DNA from: JALHST01 sp038316335
GTDB lineage: Bacteria > Bacteroidota > Bacteroidia > Flavobacteriales > Flavobacteriaceae
Length of the DNA stretch: 64,000 nucleotides
Assembly (NCBI GenBank): GCA_038316335.1
Contig: JBBQAM010000009.1
Coordinates: forward strand, 1 to 64,000
Direction: 5' to 3'
A program made the translations under genes and the position numbers. How positions within the stretch are numbered: position 1 is the first letter of the stretch; each line of letters starts with the position of its first letter. The notes under the pieces are model-generated. The model had not been told where the DNA came from and did no database searches. It worked only from the letters and a program-made list of their open reading frames with translations. Of this stretch, positions 17,543 to 26,969 are shown one piece after another.

Positions 17543-17767
17543 GGGTTTTCAAGTGAGGAAGACTATGGCCTATTTAGGATGAAAGCCCTAGAAAAAGGCA
17601 AGAACTTGGTCATTTCAAATGCCCTGAATGCCTTGAATATCACGCACCGATTTTTGCCCAGGGCTTCAACTTTCGCAGTTGCGGAAATTGGGTCTATTAA
17701 AAATGTGGATGAACAACGTAGTCACTTCCGAAAACTATCATCATTCATTCGTGCAATGGTAAATTAG
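17543..17767 (+). pseudogene. C-terminal relic of a short-chain dehydrogenase
   Basis: A frame opening right after a TGA encodes about 74 residues, beginning SSEEDYGLFRMKALEKGKN and followed by LVISNALNALNITHRFLPR. This resembles the C-terminal end of SDR enzymes (typically '...A..ALKKGK..VIPG..N+L......LPR'). No Rossmann domain or Tyr-x-x-x-Lys lies upstream. A separate 24-codon ORF at 17471-17545 (MKIAALFFVLHW...) may be another fragment. The 423-bp gap 17388-17810 therefore seems to hold gene debris; a genuine 62-residue gene starting at ATG 17579 is possible but less likely. Confidence 0.4.
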
Positions 17768-17810
17768 ACGAATGGATTACAAATGAACGCACTTATAAAT
17801 TTTAGAACCG

Positions 17811-18914
17811 ATGAAACATAAATTCCCAATTTACATTTGCCTCGTACTGTTTGCTATTGTGAATACCTATTCCCAGAAAAAACCGATAAAATTAGGCGTT
17901 GTGGGCCTTGTACATGGCCATGTAGGTTGGATCTTGGAACGAGAAAATAAAGGCGATGTAGCCCTAGTTGGCATCGTGGAACCCGATCGAGATCTGGCAC
18001 AACGATTATCGGATCAGCACCATTTTCCAATGAGTATTGTGTACAATACCATCGAGGAGATGATTGCAGCGGTACACCCTGATGCGGTTGCAGGATTTAG
18101 TAACATTTATGATCATTTATCGATTGTTGAAGCGTGTGCGCCAAAAGGAATTCATGTAATGGTAGAAAAACCACTGGCAGTGAGCTTGGAACATGCCAAA
18201 AAGATGGCCGCCTTGGCCAAAAAATATAATATCGTATTACTAACGAATTATGAGACTTCATGGTACCCGACCAATTTAAGGGCTTATGAGCTCTATAAGG
18301 AGGGCACTATTGGTGGCCTGCGCAAGGTTATTGTGCGTGATGGCCATAAAGGACCTAAAAAAATCGGAGTGAGCCCTGAATTTTTAAATTTCCTGACCGA
18401 CCCAAAACTGAACGGAGGCGGGGCCATTATGGACTTCGGTTGTTATGGGGCCAATTTGATGACTTGGTTGCAGGATGGTAAAAGACCTGTGTCGGTTACT
18501 GCCGTTACCCAGCAATTACAGGCTGAAAACAACCCTAAAGTAGACGACGATGCGACGATTATTCTTACCTATGACCATGCAATGGCCATTTTGGAACCCT
18601 CCTGGAATTGGCCAATTGGAAGAAAAGATATGGAAATTTACGGGGAAACTGGCGTTATTTATGCCGATAACCATCACGACCTAAGGGTTCGTATGTCAGA
18701 AGGTTATGACGGCTTTACCGAAGAAAAAGTTACGCTTGGGGAGCGCGATGCCCCTTATGATGATCCCTTTGCCTTGTTCGCGGCCGTTATCAACGGTGAA
18801 ACCATCTTAGGCCCTTTTGACCCCTACTCCCTTGAAAACAATATGGTGACTATGGAAATTCTGGATGCAGCTGCCCGGAGCGCCAAGACGCAAAAGACAG
18901 TGGTCTTAGAATAG
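17811..18914 (+). CDS. Exported Gfo/Idh/MocA-family oxidoreductase
   Basis: 367 residues. A Sec-type signal (MKHKFPIYICLVLFAIVNTYSQ) precedes the NAD(P)-binding domain, whose nucleotide loop reads GVVGLVHGHVG (about 28-38), an unusual form of GxGxxG. The signature EKPLAVS lies near residue 120 and the alpha/beta sheet domain follows (GGGAIMDFGCYGANLMTWL). The family oxidises or reduces sugars and sugar derivatives with tightly bound NAD(P). A Sec signal on an enzyme that binds a nicotinamide cofactor is odd, since unfolded export would lose the cofactor. It is first of a same-strand run of exported enzymes up to 24.5 kb. Confidence 0.87.
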   Translation: MKHKFPIYICLVLFAIVNTYSQKKPIKLGVVGLVHGHVGWILERENKGDVALVGIVEPDRDLAQRLSDQHHFPMSIVYNTIEEMIAAVHPDAVAGFSNIYDHLSIVEACAPKGIHVMVEKPLAVSLEHAKKMAALAKKYNIVLLTNYETSWYPTNLRAYELYKEGTIGGLRKVIVRDGHKGPKKIGVSPEFLNFLTDPKLNGGGAIMDFGCYGANLMTWLQDGKRPVSVTAVTQQLQAENNPKVDDDATIILTYDHAMAILEPSWNWPIGRKDMEIYGETGVIYADNHHDLRVRMSEGYDGFTEEKVTLGERDAPYDDPFALFAAVINGETILGPFDPYSLENNMVTMEILDAAARSAKTQKTVVLE

Positions 18915-19072
18915 ACCTGGCATATTAAAGCAATTCGTGGCCATTTTGGTCAAGATGAACTGGCTAGCCTTGCGCCTGATTAAAGCAGCTAGCTCCTCCT
19001 CAAATAACAACCAAATGCCAATACCATACCATGAATTATTTTGTACATTATAGCCCACCAAAACCAGCTTCA

Positions 19073-20626
19073 ATGAAAAGATTATTTTTTATCCTACTTC
19101 TTGGCATTAGCTGTATTTCATCAGCACAATATACTTCCCTTCAAATTGATTCCCTGGTAAATGATGCACTCGAAAAATTTGAAGTGGCCGGGGCGGCCGT
19201 AGCCGTTGTTAAAGATGGAAAAGTCATACATAGTAAGGGCTACGGGGTACAATCGATTGAAACAGGAAAAAAGGTGGATGCCCATACCCAATTCGCCATT
19301 GCCAGCAATAGTAAAGCCTTTACCACAGCTGCCTTGGCGCTTTTAGTAGAAGAAGGGAAGTTAAAATGGACAGATCGGGTCATTGACCATATTCCCGAGT
19401 TTAAGATGTACAATGCCTATGTAACCGAAAACTTCAATATAGAAGACCTGTTGACCCATCGCAGCGGTCTGGGGCTAGGCATCGGGGACCTAATGATCTT
19501 TCCAGACGGATCTGATTTTACGATTGATGACCTTCTTGTTAGCTTTCAGCATTTTAAACCCGTTTCGGCCTTTCGCACAAAATTTGATTATGACAATCTG
19601 TTGTATTTGGTGGCTGGGGAATTGATTTCACGTACCAGTGGGATGCCCTGGGAAGAATTTATCCAGACTCGGATATTTAATCCACTAGGCATGGACGAAT
19701 CCTATCCATCCCTCAATCGAATGACCGATAAAAGCAATTTGGCCTCCCCACATACAACGGCGTATGGTACGATGCAAATGTTGCCCAATTATACCGAGAT
19801 GATTAATGGTGCGGCCGGTGGTATCTATGCCAATGTCGACGATCTCGCCCAATGGATGTTGCTGCATCTCAACCATGGCTCCTATGGGGAACAATTGAAG
19901 GATACGTTGTTTTCGGTAGAAAATCAAAATGAGATGTGGATGATACATACGACCACGAGAACCAATCGAAATCCGCGTTACAATTCGCATTTCTCGGGCT
20001 ATGGACTCGGTTGGGGTCTGACCGATATCAAAGGCAATATGGAAGTATCGCACACGGGCGGGCTCCCTGGTATGTTGTCACGTACCGTAATGATACCAGA
20101 CCTTAATTTGGGCATCGTCGTCCTTACAAATACGGAGCCAGGTGGCGCTGGTCTTTTTAGTGGGGTATCACGAACGTTGGTCGATAGTTATTTAGGATTG
20201 GATGATTATGGATGGGTAAAACGATATATGGCCTATTTTAAGGAACGCAAAGGAGAGGCCGAAGAAGTAGTGCATAAAGTTTGGGAAACCGTAGCGGCCA
20301 ATAAAAAAACAAAGATCGACAAGAATACCTACATCGGAACCTATGAGGATATTTGGTTCGGCAAAATCGAAGTATTCGATAAGAACGGAGCCTTATGGAT
20401 GAAGTGCCAACGTTCTCCAAAGCTCAACGGCCCCATGTCTTTTTACAAAGCCAACACCTTTGTCGTAAAATGGGAATACCAGGACATGAATGCCGATATT
20501 TTCGCGATGTTTAACCTAGATGAGAAAGTTCAGGCCATCGGTCTGAAAATGAAGGGCATCTCGCCCGAAATCGATTTTAGCTTCGATTTTCAGGACTTGG
20601 ATCTTAATCGCTTGGAAAAGAATTAA
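19073..20626 (+). CDS. Serine hydrolase, class C beta-lactamase/esterase family
   Basis: 517 residues from ATG 19073, where a clear signal peptide starts (MKRLFFILLLGISCISSAQ). The beta-lactamase-related (PF00144) domain covers about 25-365 with catalytic SNSK (SxxK) near residue 83, YDN (YxN) near 170 and HTG (KTG-equivalent) near 327. A C-terminal DUF3471-like domain (about 410-515) follows. Members are periplasmic esterases, D-aminopeptidases or peptidoglycan-active enzymes rather than true antibiotic resistance genes. It starts 158 bp after the oxidoreductase and is followed 28 bp later by the GH140-like gene. Confidence 0.88.
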   Translation: MKRLFFILLLGISCISSAQYTSLQIDSLVNDALEKFEVAGAAVAVVKDGKVIHSKGYGVQSIETGKKVDAHTQFAIASNSKAFTTAALALLVEEGKLKWTDRVIDHIPEFKMYNAYVTENFNIEDLLTHRSGLGLGIGDLMIFPDGSDFTIDDLLVSFQHFKPVSAFRTKFDYDNLLYLVAGELISRTSGMPWEEFIQTRIFNPLGMDESYPSLNRMTDKSNLASPHTTAYGTMQMLPNYTEMINGAAGGIYANVDDLAQWMLLHLNHGSYGEQLKDTLFSVENQNEMWMIHTTTRTNRNPRYNSHFSGYGLGWGLTDIKGNMEVSHTGGLPGMLSRTVMIPDLNLGIVVLTNTEPGGAGLFSGVSRTLVDSYLGLDDYGWVKRYMAYFKERKGEAEEVVHKVWETVAANKKTKIDKNTYIGTYEDIWFGKIEVFDKNGALWMKCQRSPKLNGPMSFYKANTFVVKWEYQDMNADIFAMFNLDEKVQAIGLKMKGISPEIDFSFDFQDLDLNRLEKN

Positions 20627-20654
20627 TTCAGCAACACTACACAAATTCCTATCA

Positions 20655-22037
20655 ATGAAAATTAAATGCACCCTGTTGTTTATTGTTTTTACACTTTCGT
20701 ACGTATCCGGTCAAAGACTAAAAGTAAATGATAACCAACGATATTTGGTGACCGAGCAAGGTCAGCCCTTTTTTTATATGGCCGATACGGCATGGGAATT
20801 ATTTCATAGATCTGACCGCGCAGAAGCCAAGGAATATCTTAGTAAACGTGCAGAACAAGGTTTTAATGTTATACAGGCGGTTGCATTGGCAGAACTTGAC
20901 GGTCTGAACACCCCAAATTCGTATGGGGAAACCCCACTTTATAATAACGATCCCGAAACGCCGAATCCCGCGTATTTCGAACATATTGACTATATAATTA
21001 AATTGGCCGATAGCCTTGGGCTATACATTGCCCTTTTGCCTACCTGGGGAGATAAGGTTTTTAAGGCACCTTGGGGACAGGGACCCGAAGTGTTTACCCT
21101 GAAAAACGCCAAAATTTTTGGCAACTGGATGGGCGCGCATTACAAGGATTATGACAATATCATCTGGATTCTTGGGGGCGACCGTAATCCGAGGGAAGGT
21201 ACTGATGACGTCGAAATTTGGAACCAAATGGCCGAAGGGATCGCCGAAGGTGCAGGCGGGTACGATCAAACCCTCATGAGCTTTCATCCGCAACCCCATG
21301 AAAATGGCGGATCGTCAACTTGGTTTCACAGTCAAAAATGGCTTGATTTTAATATGCACCAAACTGGACACTGCCCCAACCAAGGGACCTACAAACACAT
21401 TGGGTTTGACTATGCCCTAAATCCAACAAAACCGGTTCTTGATGGGGAACCCTTGTACGAAGACCATCCCAATTGCTTCAATGCCAAGGAGCTAGGATAT
21501 AGTGTTCCAGAGGACATTCGTCGTATCATGTATTGGAATGTATTTGCCGGCGCTTGCGGCCAGACCTATGGCTGCCATGATGTATGGCAGTTATTTAAAG
21601 GAGACGCTCCCGGTGTCAATGGGCCCTTACGACCCTGGCGAGTGGCCTTGGATCTGCCCATGGCGAACCAGGTAAAACATTTGAAAAATCTCATGTTATC
21701 CCGGCCTTTTTTGAGCCGTATTCCAGACCAGTCGATGGTATTGGATGAACAGGAGGATACAAACGACTATGTAATTGCAACGCGTGATAGGGATGGTTCG
21801 TATGCCATGGTCTACTTTCCCACCGGAAGAAATACCCGCATCGACCTATCAAAAATCAAGGGGAATGAGCTGTCAGCATGGTGGTTTGACCCCAGAACCG
21901 GCAATGCGTACGAAGCACCCGATATTAAAAAGTCGAAAAACGGATTGATCCACCCTCCAACTTCAGGAAAAGGCCAAGACTGGGTGTTGGTACTTGATGC
22001 CATTAAAAGTAATTATGAAGTCCCTGGAAAGTCTTGA
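20655..22037 (+). CDS. GH140-like glycoside hydrolase (apiosidase family, DUF4038)
   Basis: 460 residues with a signal peptide (cleavage near residue 20, SYVSGQ). The DUF4038 TIM barrel spans about 25-360 and a C-terminal beta-sandwich (collagen-binding-like PF12904) about 370-450. Candidate catalytic residues are D176 in WILGGDRNP and E265 in VLDGEPLYE, matching the acid/nucleophile arrangement of GH140 apiosidases that act on rhamnogalacturonan II. No SusC/SusD pair or other pectin enzymes lie nearby, so the substrate is not supported by context. It lies 28 bp behind the serine hydrolase and 46 bp before the M28 peptidase, probably in one operon. Confidence 0.87.
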   Translation: MKIKCTLLFIVFTLSYVSGQRLKVNDNQRYLVTEQGQPFFYMADTAWELFHRSDRAEAKEYLSKRAEQGFNVIQAVALAELDGLNTPNSYGETPLYNNDPETPNPAYFEHIDYIIKLADSLGLYIALLPTWGDKVFKAPWGQGPEVFTLKNAKIFGNWMGAHYKDYDNIIWILGGDRNPREGTDDVEIWNQMAEGIAEGAGGYDQTLMSFHPQPHENGGSSTWFHSQKWLDFNMHQTGHCPNQGTYKHIGFDYALNPTKPVLDGEPLYEDHPNCFNAKELGYSVPEDIRRIMYWNVFAGACGQTYGCHDVWQLFKGDAPGVNGPLRPWRVALDLPMANQVKHLKNLMLSRPFLSRIPDQSMVLDEQEDTNDYVIATRDRDGSYAMVYFPTGRNTRIDLSKIKGNELSAWWFDPRTGNAYEAPDIKKSKNGLIHPPTSGKGQDWVLVLDAIKSNYEVPGKS

Positions 22038-22083
22038 TATTTCTAAAAAAAACGATACCTTCAAACCTTAAAATTTATTACAA

Positions 22084-24276
22084 ATGAAATATATAATTAC
22101 CTCCCTCTTGATAGGCTTGACGTTGAGTACGATTTCGGCACAACAGACCATTACAGGTTTTACACCAGAGAATGAAAAAAAAGAACTGGATTTGGAAAAA
22201 GCCTTTGAGGCCAAGCTTACCGCTGCCAATCTAGACCAATGGATGCAGCGACTCGCTGCAGAGCCCCATTGGGTCGGTACTGAATACGGTCAAAAAAATG
22301 CCGAATGGATCGAAAAACAGTTCAAATCATGGGGATATGATACCAAAATTGATACGTATTATGTATTATTTCCCTATCCCAAGGTCCGTTTGTTGGAACT
22401 TACTGCTCCTACTCCGTATACAGCCAAGCTAACGGCAGTACCTGTCGATGGGGATCCCTTTACCGCCCAAGGAGATGCCTTATTACCCAGCTATAATGCA
22501 TTCTCGGCCGACGGGGATGTCCAGGCCGAACTGGTTTTCGTGAATTATGGGATTCCAAAGGATTATGAAGAACTTGAAAAACTAGGAATCGATGTAAAGG
22601 GAAAAATCGTAATTGCGAAATACCAAGGTTCTTGGCGAGGCATTAAACCCAAGTTGGCCGCCGAGAAAGGTGCCATTGGATGTATAATTTATTCAGACCC
22701 AAAAGACGATGGCTATGTTCAAGGTGATGTGTATCCTAAAGGGGCTTTCAAAAACAAGACAGGCGTACAGCGGGGTTCGGTAATGGATATGCCAACCTAT
22801 CCGGGAGATGTATTGACCCCAGGTTATGGGGCGACCAAAGATGCGAAACGTTTGGATCGAAAGGATGCACCCACCATTACGAAAATTCCAGTTCTTCCCA
22901 TCTCCTATGAAGATGCCCAACCGTTATTACAAGCCCTGGAAGGTCCGGTAGCCCCTGAATCATGGCGGGGCGGTTTGCCCATAACCTACCATATCGGTCC
23001 TGGACCGGCTAAAGTGCATTTAAAACTCGAATTCGATTGGCAATTAAAACCTGCCCATGATGTCATTGCTACCTTAAAAGGCACCGATTTCCCTGATCAG
23101 TGGGTAATGCGCGGCAATCACCATGATGCCTGGGTACATGGTGCCAATGATCCTATCAGCGGCTTGGTAGCCCTTTTGGAGGAAGCACGTGCTGTAGGGG
23201 AATTGGCCAAAAAAGGTCAAAAGCCGAAACGTACCATTGTCTATTGTGCCTGGGATGCAGAAGAACCCGGTCTCATTGGATCAACCGAATGGGTAGAGGA
23301 CCATCAAAAAGAATTACAACAGAAGGTAGTTGCCTATATCAATACTGATGGAAATGGCCGCGGATTTCTTGGCGCTGGGGGCTCTCATTCGTTACAGGCA
23401 ATGGTAGAAGAAGTGGCGGGAACCGTAAAAGACCCACAGCGCGGGGTTTCGGTTAAGGAGCGCAGAAATGCCGTAGATAGGGTCACGGGTGGAAAAGGTG
23501 AATTCAGTCTTTACGCATTGGGTTCAGGTTCAGACTACACCCCGTTCATTCAACATGCCGGCATCGCTGCCTTGAATCTCGGATTTGGAGGAGAGGATGA
23601 CGGTGGAGAGTATCATACGATTTATGATACCTATCCACATTACAAGCGCTTTAAAGACCCTGAGTTTGCTTATGGGGTTGCACTTGCCAATGTGGCGGGA
23701 CGCATCACGATGCGTTTGGCCAATGCAGATGTTTTACCCTTCGAATTCAAACAATGGCATAGCACGGTTTCCGGTTATTTGGATGAAGTAATGAAAGAGA
23801 CTGAAAAAATGCGTGACGAGGTTGAAAAACACAACAAAATGGTTGCCGATAATGTTTTCGAATTGGCGGCCGATCCTAAAAAACCTTTTAAGAAGCCTAT
23901 CAAAAAAGAGGCTATTCCATATTTGGATTTTGCCCCTTTGCAGAATGAAATGGCTACGCTTAAAACAAGCATAGATACGTTCGAAGGGGCCGATGTGTCA
24001 AAATTGACACAGGAAAAACGAAACAAGATCAATGAAAAACTGATACATGCCGAACAGACTTTGACTTCAGAAGCAGGGCTTCCTAGGCGTCCTTGGTTTA
24101 AACATCAGATCTATGCGCCTGGATTTTATACCGGCTATGGGGTCAAAACACTGCCGGGTGTTCGCGAAGCCATAGAACAAAAAGATTGGACGGAAGCACA
24201 GGAACAGATTGGCGTTTTGGCAGGTACACTTAAAAAATTCAATGGATATATTCAAGAACTTAATTCAATGTTATAA
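22084..24276 (+). CDS. M28 metallopeptidase, glutamate carboxypeptidase II-like
   Basis: 730 residues with a signal peptide (ending near SAQ, residue 20). Order of domains: N-terminal part, protease-associated insert (about 120-290), M28 di-zinc peptidase (about 330-560) and transferrin-receptor-like dimerisation domain (about 600-725). Zinc ligands and catalytic residues are in NHHDAWVHGANDPISG (about 344-359), WDAEEPGLIG (about 388-397), NTDGNG (about 419) and YHTIYDTYPHY (about 508). The family removes C-terminal glutamate or similar residues. Together with the M20, M24 and M14 enzymes of the window it suggests active use of external peptides. Confidence 0.92.
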   Translation: MKYIITSLLIGLTLSTISAQQTITGFTPENEKKELDLEKAFEAKLTAANLDQWMQRLAAEPHWVGTEYGQKNAEWIEKQFKSWGYDTKIDTYYVLFPYPKVRLLELTAPTPYTAKLTAVPVDGDPFTAQGDALLPSYNAFSADGDVQAELVFVNYGIPKDYEELEKLGIDVKGKIVIAKYQGSWRGIKPKLAAEKGAIGCIIYSDPKDDGYVQGDVYPKGAFKNKTGVQRGSVMDMPTYPGDVLTPGYGATKDAKRLDRKDAPTITKIPVLPISYEDAQPLLQALEGPVAPESWRGGLPITYHIGPGPAKVHLKLEFDWQLKPAHDVIATLKGTDFPDQWVMRGNHHDAWVHGANDPISGLVALLEEARAVGELAKKGQKPKRTIVYCAWDAEEPGLIGSTEWVEDHQKELQQKVVAYINTDGNGRGFLGAGGSHSLQAMVEEVAGTVKDPQRGVSVKERRNAVDRVTGGKGEFSLYALGSGSDYTPFIQHAGIAALNLGFGGEDDGGEYHTIYDTYPHYKRFKDPEFAYGVALANVAGRITMRLANADVLPFEFKQWHSTVSGYLDEVMKETEKMRDEVEKHNKMVADNVFELAADPKKPFKKPIKKEAIPYLDFAPLQNEMATLKTSIDTFEGADVSKLTQEKRNKINEKLIHAEQTLTSEAGLPRRPWFKHQIYAPGFYTGYGVKTLPGVREAIEQKDWTEAQEQIGVLAGTLKKFNGYIQELNSML

Positions 24277-24292
24277 GAACTAGCTAGCGACC

Positions 24293-24517
24293 ATGCACTC
24301 AAATTATACAAAAATATTCGGAGGCGATTCGCTGGTTGTGCAAAGGCTGGTTGGTCAACTCCATAAAGCCGGCATCGAAGCCGTCGTCAAAGACGAGGCC
24401 GAATCAGCGCGATTGACTGGATTCGCCTCTTCCATGCTCGGGGAGGTCGACGTTTATGTGAACAATGACGAGGTCAGCACAGCCTTAAAAATTGTTCAGG
24501 AGATCTTGGGAGCCTAA
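24293..24517 (+). CDS. DUF2007 family protein (putative signal-transducing)
   Basis: 74 residues of the DUF2007 fold, a small ferredoxin-like domain: KIFGGDSLVVQRLVGQLHKAGIEAVVKDE, then GEVDVYVNNDEVSTALKIVQE. No signal peptide, so cytosolic. Function is unknown despite the family's PII-like nickname. It begins 16 nt after the M28 gene and is likely the last gene of that operon. Confidence 0.85.
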   Translation: MHSNYTKIFGGDSLVVQRLVGQLHKAGIEAVVKDEAESARLTGFASSMLGEVDVYVNNDEVSTALKIVQEILGA

Positions 24518-24656
24518 CTGAGCAAAAGGTAGCGTAGTTGCTGACCCTAACACAAAACCAATAAAGAAGTCAATTAGACACGATATGTATGTAGGTATAG
24601 GTCAACCTAGTTGCACAGGGGAGGCACTTCGCCCAAAAGGGAGTTACACTAATTCC

Positions 24657-25247
24657 TTAGAGTGTCCAGGAATTACCTCCGTCATAGGGGATGCAGCCCT
24701 GGTAGGCACCAGGTATCGGGTCAAATTTCAAAACAGTTTTTCCGATTTCCTCGGAAGTGAAATAACCGACCAACGTAAATTGCTTTACCCTTCGATAAAA
24801 GTCGAGCGGTTCTTGTTTTCCCAATGTACTGCCCCAGATGCTCGGATTGAATTTGTTAGCCGAGGTTTCAACTTCTGCTAACACTTTTTCCCTATTATCC
24901 TTGGAAAGGCTTAAAAATGAATTTCCATATTTTAGGTTGCAAAGCTTAGTAAATTCATCAAAGCCTTTTCGCACATGTTCTTTATCTTCCGGTGAAAGGG
25001 TTTCTTGGAACATCTTGTCCACAAAAATATCTACGTTCAGGTCCTTGGCCCCAGGTGTCTCGGTTTTAGGCAAAATCATCTCAGTAATTTCAGAAATGAT
25101 CTTAGCCCCTTCTTCATCGAAAAAAACAGGCTTCCAAGACAGTCTATTCTCATTCATACAAGATTGTAGCAAACTTGTCAATGCCGTACTTGATAAGGTC
25201 ACCCCCATTAAAAGCGCTGTATTTTTTAAGGCTTTTCGTCGATCCAT
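24657..25247 (-). CDS. Gluconate 2-dehydrogenase subunit 3 family protein (Tat)
   Basis: 196 residues. The N-terminus MDRRKALKNTALLMGVTLSS is a twin-arginine signal. The rest matches the small subunit of membrane-bound gluconate/sorbitol/FAD-glucose dehydrogenases: ISEITEMILPKTETPGAKD, then a helical core ending in FDPIPGAYQGCIPY. In characterised relatives this subunit carries the only Tat signal and drags the flavoprotein through the membrane as a folded complex. It starts 3 nt after the GMC gene stops, so the two are translationally coupled. No cytochrome c subunit follows. Confidence 0.9.
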   Translation of the reverse strand: MDRRKALKNTALLMGVTLSSTALTSLLQSCMNENRLSWKPVFFDEEGAKIISEITEMILPKTETPGAKDLNVDIFVDKMFQETLSPEDKEHVRKGFDEFTKLCNLKYGNSFLSLSKDNREKVLAEVETSANKFNPSIWGSTLGKQEPLDFYRRVKQFTLVGYFTSEEIGKTVLKFDPIPGAYQGCIPYDGGNSWTL

Positions 25248-25250
25248 ATC

Positions 25251-26957
25251 CTAAATATTTTGCTTTTTCAGTTCTTCCACGGCATAGTTTGCCGCACGTG
25301 CCGTAATTGCCATATACGTCAGGGAGGGATTTACACAAGATGATGAAGCCATACATGCGCCGTCTGTTACAAAGACGTTCTTAACGGCATGAACTTGGTT
25401 AAATGCATTCAATACTGAAGTCTTGGGGTCACGTCCCATCCGGGCCGTTCCCATTTCATGGATTCCATGACCAGGCGGACTCTGATTATCAAAAGCTAGA
25501 ATATTCTTGAATCCGGCTTTTTCAAGCATTTCGACGGCATCCTCCTTTATTTGGCGGTTCATCACCAATTCATTTTCCTTGAACTCACAATCGAATGACT
25601 CCGTCGGAAGTCCCCAATCATTCTTTAAATCATGATTCAGGCTTACCTTATTTTCATGATAGGGCAAACATTCGGCAAAACCGGTAATAAAGAAGCCCCA
25701 ACCCCCAGGTTTAAAAAGTTGGTCCTTGAAATTGGCCCCAAAACCTTCAGAATTGATTCCCGACCCCCAATTTCCACGACCTGCCCCACCTTGAAATCCG
25801 AAACCACGAACAAACTTGTCGGTTTTAGTCTGGTCATTTAAATTCATGTATCGGGGAATATAAATTCCGTTCGGCCTTCGGCCCGAATAATACTGATCGT
25901 CAAAACCTTCAATAGAACCCATAGCACCGACCTTATAGGTATGGTCCATTAAATTATGACCTAATTCGCCACTGTCGTTTCCAAAGCCGTTTGGAAACCG
26001 ATCAGAGGTTGAATTCAACAAAATATTCGTAGTACTAACGGTTGAGGCGTTGCAGAAAATTATTTTCGCAAAAAACTCGAATTCCTCCTTGGTTTCCGCA
26101 TCTACGACCCTAACTCCCGTGGCTTTTCCTTTTTTGTCATCATAGATCAAGGAACTAACAATCGAAAAAGGTCGAATCGTAAGATTTCCGGTCTTCTCTG
26201 CTGCAGGAAGGGTGACCGCATTACTGCTGAAATAAGCTCCATAGGGACATCCCCTTGAACATCTATTTCGATATTGACATTTCCCGCGGCCATTCAAGGG
26301 CTCGGTCAAATGGGCTACCCGACCAATGATCAAGTGCCGGCCGTCGAAATTTTCCTCGATTTTTTTCTTGGCATGTTGCTCCACACAATTCAGCTCCATG
26401 GGCGGTAGAAAATGACTATCCGGTAAATGAGGCAGTCCTAAGGCCTCCCCACTAATACCCGCGAATTTTTCTACATAGGTATACCAAGGTTCGATATCCT
26501 TATAGCGTATCGGCCAATCGACCCCGTGGCCATCCTTGGCATTGGCCTCGAAATCAAGGTCGCTCCAGCGATAGGTCTGCTTGCCCCAAAGTAGTGAACG
26601 CCCCCCTACTTGATGGCCACGCATCCAAATAAAAGGCTTTACCTCGGTATAGGGATTCGCTTGATCATCGGCGTAAAAATTTTCGGTATCCTTATGGGCC
26701 CAGCCCACTTCAGAACCTACCCGATGCTTTTGTTGTTCCTCGTATGTCAACGCACCACGCAGTTCGTAATCCCAACTTTCATCATTCGCAGTCGTATAAT
26801 CCTGCACATGCTTCACCATTCTACCGCGCTCCAATACCAGGGTTTTTAGTCCTTTTTCACAAAGTTCCTTGGCGGCCCAGCCCCCACTGATCCCAGATCC
26901 GATTACGATGGCATCATAGGTGTTGGCCTCTTTCGCTGTGATGTTTAGATATACCAT
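25251..26957 (-). CDS. GMC oxidoreductase, flavoprotein subunit with predicted Fe-S cluster
   Basis: 568 residues from ATG 26957 (an ATG at 26969 is also in frame; the inner one has AGGAG just upstream). The FAD loop GSGISGG is near residue 20. The active-site His lies in HEMGTARMG and the Asn in CVNPSLTYMA near the C-terminus. Cysteines 227, 233 and 237 give C-x5-C-x3-C, the spacing that binds the 3Fe-4S cluster in FAD-dependent glucose dehydrogenases. The protein has no export signal of its own and would ride with the Tat-bearing subunit encoded 3 nt downstream. It should oxidise a sugar or polyol in the periplasm; the substrate is unknown. Confidence 0.9.
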   Translation of the reverse strand: MVYLNITAKEANTYDAIVIGSGISGGWAAKELCEKGLKTLVLERGRMVKHVQDYTTANDESWDYELRGALTYEEQQKHRVGSEVGWAHKDTENFYADDQANPYTEVKPFIWMRGHQVGGRSLLWGKQTYRWSDLDFEANAKDGHGVDWPIRYKDIEPWYTYVEKFAGISGEALGLPHLPDSHFLPPMELNCVEQHAKKKIEENFDGRHLIIGRVAHLTEPLNGRGKCQYRNRCSRGCPYGAYFSSNAVTLPAAEKTGNLTIRPFSIVSSLIYDDKKGKATGVRVVDAETKEEFEFFAKIIFCNASTVSTTNILLNSTSDRFPNGFGNDSGELGHNLMDHTYKVGAMGSIEGFDDQYYSGRRPNGIYIPRYMNLNDQTKTDKFVRGFGFQGGAGRGNWGSGINSEGFGANFKDQLFKPGGWGFFITGFAECLPYHENKVSLNHDLKNDWGLPTESFDCEFKENELVMNRQIKEDAVEMLEKAGFKNILAFDNQSPPGHGIHEMGTARMGRDPKTSVLNAFNQVHAVKNVFVTDGACMASSSCVNPSLTYMAITARAANYAVEELKKQNI

Positions 26958-26969
26958 ACTCCTCGTCAT

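Noticed and set aside
19073..20626. Considered as an antibiotic-resistance beta-lactamase
   Set aside because: It has a DUF3471-like C-terminal domain and extended length typical of environmental esterase/peptidase relatives; no resistance context.
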